From Candidatus Omnitrophota bacterium (lineage in GTDB: Bacteria > Omnitrophota > Gorgyraeia > Gygaellales > Profunditerraquicolaceae): DNA of 11,063 bases. Both the position numbers and the translations under genes were made by a program. The notes under the pieces were generated by a model. That model saw nothing but the letters and a program-made list of their open reading frames with translations, was not told the DNA's origin and did not search any database. Shown here one piece after another: positions 7,330 to 11,063 of the stretch (positions within the stretch are counted from its first letter, which is position 1; every line of letters begins with the position of its first letter). The DNA lies in contig JAUYEC010000184.1 in assembly GCA_030691585.1 (NCBI GenBank), positions 1 through 11,063 on the forward strand, written 5' to 3'.

Positions 7330-9528
7330 TCTGTTACGGCGGCTCCAGGCCAAAACCAGCGGCGACGCGATAAAGACCGTAGAATACACGCCGGAGATAA
7401 ACCCGACGAACAAAGTAAAAGCGAAATTGCTCAACACTTCACCGCCGTAAAACAATATGGAAATCACGACCAAGAGGGTCACTCCGGAAGTAAGAAGGGT
7501 CCTGCCCAGAGTCTGGTTAACGCTAAGGTTGATCAATTCCTTAAGTGTCAACTTGCGATACAGGCGCATATTTTCCCTGACGCGATCATAAATCACAATG
7601 GTGTCATTAATGGAATAACCGGCAATGGTCAAGAAGGCAGTAACGCTCAATAAATCTATCTGCCTGCCGGTGAAAACCAGAAAGGCCATCGCCACCAGCA
7701 CGTCGTGGATGAGCGCTATAACGCCTGCAACGGCAAAGTTGATATGCTTAAAACGGAAACCGACGTAGATGAGGATACCCACAAGCGACCAGATCAGCGC
7801 CTGGATGGCCTTATCCTTAAGATGCTTGCCCGCGACCGGCCCGACCCGCTCCACGCGCAGCACCTGTATATCCTGTTGGGGAAACATTTCTTTTAATTTA
7901 GCCGTGATCTCCTGGCTTTTATCCACAGAGGTCCTGATGAGCACGGCGTTTGGATTTTCTTTGAATTGCTGGATGCTGGCATCGGCCGCTCCGATGTCCT
8001 TTAAAACCTTACGCACGTCTTCTATTTTTGGCGGCGCCTTAAAACTGTATTCCTGCAATTGGCCCCCGGCAAAATCGATCCCGTAAGCCTCCTGGCCCTT
8101 GATCAAATAAAAAATTATCCCCGGCACGATCACCGCCAGCGATAGGGCATAAAATATTTTGCGTTTGCCGATAAAATCAAACTTTGTCTCTCCTATTAAT
8201 TTCAACATCGGCAGGGAATTTTTTAACACGCCCAAACTCAGAAGCAGCTCGAATATGGCGCGGGTAACCACGATCGCGGTAAACATGCTGGCGATAAGGC
8301 CGATGGTCAGGGTCACGGCAAATCCGCGTATCGGCCCGGTGCCGAACTGGAACAAGAGGACCGCGGCGATCAAAGTAGTCAGGTTGGAATCAAAGATCGC
8401 GCTGAAGGCGCGGGAATAACCGTTAGCGATAGCCGCGCGCAGATTTTTTCCCGATGCGAGCTCTTCCCTGATGCGCTCATTGATCAGGACGTTAGCGTCA
8501 ACTGCCATACCCAAAGACAGGACCATACCGGCAAGGCCTGGTAAGGTCAGGGTCGCCGAAACCCCCGGGAATAATACCGGTAAAATACCCAGGCCTCCTA
8601 AGATCATCAATAAGTTCAACAGCAGGGCAAAGTCGGCAATTACTCCGGCCAAAAGGTAATAACCCGCCATAAATACAAAAACCAGGATACTGCCGATGGC
8701 AACGGCCTTAATACCTTTATTTATGGAATCGGCGCCCAACAATGGCCCGATGGTCCGCTCTTCTTCTACGCGCATGGGCGCCGGCAACGCGCCGACTCTC
8801 AGGATCAATGCCAGGTCCTGCGCCTGTTCAATACTAAAACGGCCGCTGATCACCGCTTCTCCCGATGGTATGGCCTCTCTGATGTTCGGGGCCGACTGCA
8901 CCTTACCATCGAGGACGATGGCTAAACGGCTGCCCACGTTGGCAGCAGTGATCTCGCCGAATTTTTTGGCGCCTTCGGCGTTGAGTTTCAGGCCCACTGC
9001 CGGTTCGCCGAACGAACTTTGATTGAACTGCACCATCGCGTTAGTCAGGGCATCACCGGTCAAAAGCACCTTTTTCTCAAGCAACAGCGCTTCATTGTCA
9101 TCCTGGCTGTATTTTAATTCGTAACCTTCAGCTACTGCTCCGGACAATGCTGCCTTCAATTTTTCCGGGTCCTTTGAAACGAGCTTAAACTCCAGCATCG
9201 CGGTCTTGCCGATAATTTCTATGGCGCGTTCCCTGTCTGTGACGCCGGGAAGCTGGACCACGATCTCGTCTTCACCCTGTTTCTGAATAGAGGTTTCCCT
9301 GACGCCAAACTGGTCAACCCTGTTCCTGATCACTTCCAGCGCCCGGTCTGCCGCGTCTTCCTTGGCCTCTTTGCTCAGATGAGAAGTATCCACCTTCAGC
9401 AAAAGATGCATCCCGCCTTTTAAATCCAGGCCCAGGTTTATCCGCTTATCCAGCGGAAAGGCAAAATACGCGCATACCGCCATTACCGCTAAAATAAAAA
9501 CGGACTTATAAATCAGCTTCTTTTCCAT
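7327..9528 (-). CDS. secDF: Protein translocase accessory subunit SecDF (SecD-SecF fusion)
   Basis: Proton-driven membrane protein that helps SecYEG complete protein export. At 733 aa it is a natural SecD-SecF fusion, close in size to the Thermus thermophilus SecDF (735 aa). SecD half: first membrane helix (6-24), LGLDLKGGMHLLL (32-44), periplasmic P1 domain to about 265, then five membrane helices with the GMAVDANVLINERIREEL motif (340-357; D343 is the expected proton-path Asp). SecF half starts near 446 with DFIGKRK, then GIDFAGG (483-489), P4 domain, and TIAGYSINDTIVIYDRVREN (634-653; D642). The linker between halves is short (about 430-450), with no stop or start. ATG 9528 has AAGGAG at 9538-9543. 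It follows yajC, the standard neighbour, 89 nt away across a long hairpin. The tgt gene often seen upstream of yajC is absent here; rpsP takes that place. Confidence 0.98.
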   Translation of the reverse strand: MEKKLIYKSVFILAVMAVCAYFAFPLDKRINLGLDLKGGMHLLLKVDTSHLSKEAKEDAADRALEVIRNRVDQFGVRETSIQKQGEDEIVVQLPGVTDRERAIEIIGKTAMLEFKLVSKDPEKLKAALSGAVAEGYELKYSQDDNEALLLEKKVLLTGDALTNAMVQFNQSSFGEPAVGLKLNAEGAKKFGEITAANVGSRLAIVLDGKVQSAPNIREAIPSGEAVISGRFSIEQAQDLALILRVGALPAPMRVEEERTIGPLLGADSINKGIKAVAIGSILVFVFMAGYYLLAGVIADFALLLNLLMILGGLGILPVLFPGVSATLTLPGLAGMVLSLGMAVDANVLINERIREELASGKNLRAAIANGYSRAFSAIFDSNLTTLIAAVLLFQFGTGPIRGFAVTLTIGLIASMFTAIVVTRAIFELLLSLGVLKNSLPMLKLIGETKFDFIGKRKIFYALSLAVIVPGIIFYLIKGQEAYGIDFAGGQLQEYSFKAPPKIEDVRKVLKDIGAADASIQQFKENPNAVLIRTSVDKSQEITAKLKEMFPQQDIQVLRVERVGPVAGKHLKDKAIQALIWSLVGILIYVGFRFKHINFAVAGVIALIHDVLVAMAFLVFTGRQIDLLSVTAFLTIAGYSINDTIVIYDRVRENMRLYRKLTLKELINLSVNQTLGRTLLTSGVTLLVVISILFYGGEVLSNFAFTLFVGFISGVYSTVFIASPLVLAWSRRNR

Positions 9529-9537
9529 GTATGACTA

Positions 9538-9543
9538 CTCCTT
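9538..9543 (-). promoter_or_regulatory. Ribosome binding site of secDF
   Basis: AAGGAG on the minus strand, 9 nt before ATG 9528. It lies only 2 nt from the end of the long hairpin at 9546-9616, so folding of that hairpin could affect ribosome access or mRNA decay. Confidence 0.8.
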
Positions 9544-9545
9544 AT

Positions 9546-9616
9546 AAAATAGGGGACAGCGACTTTTTTTTATTCGGGATAACGACGCTCGAAAAAAAGT
9601 CGCTGTCCCCTATTTT
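9546..9616. repeat. Long hairpin repeat between yajC and secDF
   Basis: Perfect 25-nt inverted repeat (9546-9570 with 9592-9616) around a 21-nt loop. Core of the stem is AGGGGACAGCGACTTTTTTT. It starts 1 nt after the yajC stop and ends 2 nt before the secDF ribosome site. In the transcript the stem is followed by only a short U-rich stretch, so a strong rho-independent terminator is unlikely. Confidence 0.93.
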
Positions 9617-9617
9617 T

Positions 9618-9902
9618 TTACGCCTGCGGTTTTTTAATATATGCGACGCAGTTCTTCTCTATCTCAAGCTTGACGTTCTCGTCCACGCGCAGGATCACGG
9701 TCTTATCTTTGACATTGACAATAGTGCCGTGGATACCGCCTGTGGTGACTACGTCATCGTTCTTGTTCAATCCGGTAAGCATCTTCTGATGCTCTTTTTC
9801 CTTATTCTTCTGCGGCCTGATGAGCAGAAAATAAAAGATGACAAAAATGACGACTAACGGGAACAAGTTGACAAAAGCGCTGGCTTGCGGTGCTGCTGAC
9901 AT
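9618..9902 (-). CDS. yajC: Preprotein translocase subunit YajC
   Basis: Small single-span membrane protein of the SecDF-YajC accessory complex. It has 94 aa, within the usual size. A membrane helix spans about 10-28 (FVNLFPLVVIFVIFYFLLI), followed directly by the family hallmark RPQKNKEKEHQ (29-39) and the soluble part with MLTGLNKNDDVVTTGGIHGTI, the typical YajC beta domain. ATG 9902 has an excellent ribosome site, AAAGGAGG at 9908-9915, 5 nt upstream. The gene precedes secDF as in most bacteria. It is unusual in being flanked on both sides by long hairpins that share the same stem sequence. Confidence 0.97.
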   Translation of the reverse strand: MSAAPQASAFVNLFPLVVIFVIFYFLLIRPQKNKEKEHQKMLTGLNKNDDVVTTGGIHGTIVNVKDKTVILRVDENVKLEIEKNCVAYIKKPQA

Positions 9903-9907
9903 TGTGA

Positions 9908-9915
9908 CCTCCTTT
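9908..9915 (-). promoter_or_regulatory. Ribosome binding site of yajC
   Basis: AAAGGAGG on the minus strand, 5 nt before ATG 9902, close to the perfect anti-16S match. The hairpin at 9920-9981 ends 4 nt upstream of it. Confidence 0.85.
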
Positions 9916-9919
9916 AAAA

Positions 9920-9981
9920 AGGGGACAGCGACTTTTTTTCACGCTTGCTAACAGCGACGGGGAAAAAAGTCGCTGTCCCCT
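9920..9981. repeat. Long hairpin repeat between rpsP and yajC
   Basis: Perfect 19-nt inverted repeat (9920-9938 with 9963-9981) around a 24-nt loop. The stem core, AGGGGACAGCGACTTTTTT, is the same as in the hairpin at 9546-9616, while the loop differs. It begins 4 nt after the rpsP stop and ends just upstream of the yajC ribosome site. Confidence 0.93.
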
Positions 9982-9985
9982 ATCA

Positions 9986-10228
9986 TTATTTTTTCGATTC
10001 TTTCTTCAACAAACTCTTCACCGTCGGCGAAAGCTGGGCGCCGTTTTTAACCCAGGCCTCAATACGCTCTTTTTTTAATTTTGCGGCTCCTGTAAACGGA
10101 TTATAAGAACCCAACTCTTCAAGTACGCGGCCGTCTCTGTTTGTTCTTTCGTCAAAAGCCGCTACCCTGAAAAACAGTTTGCCTTTGGGATTTTTGCCTA
10201 ATCTTCTCAAACGAATATGCACTGCCAT
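9986..10228 (-). CDS. rpsP: 30S ribosomal protein bS16
   Basis: Ribosomal protein of the small subunit, important in 30S assembly. It has 80 aa, normal for bS16. The family signature is complete: MAVHIRLRRLGKNPKGKLFFRVA-type start, DERTNRDGRVLEELGSYNP (26-44), then KKERIEAWVKNGAQLSPTVKSLLKK. ATG 10228 has a strong ribosome site, AAGGAGG at 10238-10244. The common operon partners (ffh, rimM, trmD, rplS) are not adjacent: trpE lies upstream and yajC downstream. An independent promoter would be expected for such a highly expressed gene, but none could be recognised in the 87-nt gap. Confidence 0.98.
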   Translation of the reverse strand: MAVHIRLRRLGKNPKGKLFFRVAAFDERTNRDGRVLEELGSYNPFTGAAKLKKERIEAWVKNGAQLSPTVKSLLKKESKK

Positions 10229-10237
10229 AACTTGAAT

Positions 10238-10244
10238 CCTCCTT
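10238..10244 (-). promoter_or_regulatory. Ribosome binding site of rpsP
   Basis: AAGGAGG on the minus strand, 9 nt before ATG 10228; fixes the rpsP start. Confidence 0.85.
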
Positions 10245-10252
10245 TTTCGTCG

Positions 10253-10278
10253 TCCGTCGTTCGTATTCCGTCGTTCGT
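10253..10278. repeat. Short tandem direct repeat upstream of rpsP
   Basis: The 12-mer TCCGTCGTTCGT occurs at 10253-10264 and 10267-10278, a 14-nt period. It resembles the unit style of the ACGTCC block near mfd but is not the same sequence. It lies between the rpsP ribosome site and the palindrome at 10282-10312. Confidence 0.75.
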
Positions 10279-10281
10279 TTA

Positions 10282-10312
10282 TGTAGGGACAGGTTTCAAA
10301 CCTGTCCCTACA
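10282..10312. repeat. 31-nt palindrome, GGGACAGG subtype, between trpE and rpsP
   Basis: Perfect 15+1+15 inverted repeat with arms starting TGTAGGGACAGGTTT. It begins 3 nt after the trpE stop codon. Compared with 3154-3184 it differs at two arm positions, and both changes are matched on the opposite arm. Confidence 0.94.
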
Positions 10313-10315
10313 ATA

Positions 10316-11063
10316 TTACCCTGTGATTGCCTCAATTAACGCCTTTGCTTTATTGACCGTTTCGTAATATTCTTTTTCCGGCACGGAATCTGCAACCACT
10401 CCGCCTCCGGCCTGGACATAGGCAACGCCGCCTTTTATCACCACTGTCCTGATGGTAATGCAGGTGTCCATGTTCTGCGAAAAACTGAAATATCCGACAC
10501 AGCCGGCATAGGGCCCGCGCCGTAAGGTTTCCAGTTCGTCAATGATCTCCATGGCGCGCACTTTGGGGCTCCCGGATACGGTCCCTGCCGGAAACGCCGC
10601 CTGCAATACATCATATACGCTATATTTATCCCTGTCAAGGATTCCCCTGACCTCACTGACCAGGTGCATCACGTGAGAATACCTTTCTATGCTCATAAAT
10701 TCGCTGACTTTGACCGTGCCGCATTTCGCCACCCTGCCTATATCGTTACGGCCCAGGTCTACCAGCATCAGATGCTCGGCTCTCTCTTTTTGGTCAGCAA
10801 GAAGCTCTTTTCCTAACTTGACATCTTCCTGCTCGCTGCGGCCACGGGGCCTGGTCCCTGCGATTGGCCGGGTCTGGATGACCCCGTTTTCACAACGCAC
10901 CAGCATTTCAGGCGAAGAACCGGCAATATAGAACCCTTTCAGCTTTAAAAAATACATATATGGCGACGGATTAAGGCTTCTTAAGTCGCGATAGATCTGA
11001 AAAGGCGGCTTTGCGGCTCGGACCTTAAAGCGATGCGACGGAACCACCTGAATAATGTCGCCT
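10316..11063 (-). CDS. trpE: Anthranilate synthase component I, 5' end outside window
   Basis: Converts chorismate to anthranilate with component II (TrpG) as the first step of tryptophan synthesis; cytoplasmic. About 249 codons of the C-terminal chorismate-binding domain are present, and the frame stays open to the right edge, where the residues read GDIIQVVPSHRF, the conserved motif near the start of the catalytic domain. Other signatures: SSPEMLVR, the IAGTRPRG loop typical of TrpE, EHLMLVDLGRNDIGRV, AFPAGTVSGSPKVRAMEIIDELE, RGPYAGCVGYF, and AGGGVVADSVPEKEYYET. All expected catalytic motifs are intact. The GTG at 11047 is an internal codon, not the start. trpG or trpD, commonly the next genes, do not follow; rpsP does. 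PabB is the main alternative, but the motif set favours TrpE. Confidence 0.95.
   Translation of the reverse strand, partial: GDIIQVVPSHRFKVRAAKPPFQIYRDLRSLNPSPYMYFLKLKGFYIAGSSPEMLVRCENGVIQTRPIAGTRPRGRSEQEDVKLGKELLADQKERAEHLMLVDLGRNDIGRVAKCGTVKVSEFMSIERYSHVMHLVSEVRGILDRDKYSVYDVLQAAFPAGTVSGSPKVRAMEIIDELETLRRGPYAGCVGYFSFSQNMDTCITIRTVVIKGGVAYVQAGGGVVADSVPEKEYYETVNKAKALIEAITG

Noticed and set aside
10229..10315. Promoter for rpsP
   Set aside because: No convincing -35/-10 pair could be found in the gap, which is filled by the palindrome, a tandem repeat and the ribosome site.
1..11063. A new defence or biosynthetic system
   Set aside because: All ten genes belong to well-known housekeeping families or a generic TPR protein, and nothing groups them into a new system.

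Overview
This window is a compact block of ten genes, all read from the minus strand, so transcription runs from the right end to the left. In that order they are: trpE (cut by the right edge), rpsP, yajC, a fused secDF, a shortened mfd, a SurA/PpiC-type periplasmic foldase, panE, a membrane-anchored TPR protein, polX (with PHP domain) and apbE (cut by the left edge). No plus-strand gene is credible; the long plus-strand ORFs lie antisense to these genes. There are no tRNA, rRNA or CRISPR features and no complete mobile element. No gene-free stretch reaches 300 bases.

The organism is a bacterium with roughly balanced base composition. It is probably diderm, judging from the lipoprotein ApbE and the exported SurA-like chaperone. 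A single-chain SecDF, a B. subtilis-type PolX, a mfd next to a SurA-like gene and abundant short palindromes between genes would fit an uncultured lineage such as Omnitrophota (former OP3). That placement is inference, not proof.

By region: 10316-11063 is tryptophan biosynthesis (trpE 3' part); 9986-10228 is ribosomal protein bS16; 7327-9902 is the Sec accessory pair yajC-secDF; 4222-7243 is mfd overlapping the SurA-like gene; 3189-4118 is pantothenate synthesis (panE); 1-3124 is a tight run of TPR protein, polX and apbE, with a 3-nt gap and then a 4-nt GTGA overlap, which looks like one transcription unit. The genes do not form one pathway. Secretion (yajC, secDF, the SurA-like protein) and DNA repair (mfd, polX) are the recurring themes.

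The unusual content is between and inside the genes. Every gap longer than about 20 nt holds palindromic or repeated DNA. One family is exactly 31 nt long (six copies) with compensatory changes in its arms. A second family forms 62-71 nt hairpins on both sides of yajC. A third, built from ACGTCC/GGACGT units, fills the secDF-mfd gap and supplies the first codons of a mfd that has lost much of its N-terminal half. Two 31-nt palindromes lie in frame inside the N-terminus of the SurA-like gene. No new multi-gene system was found; the repeat biology and the reduced Mfd are the points worth following.
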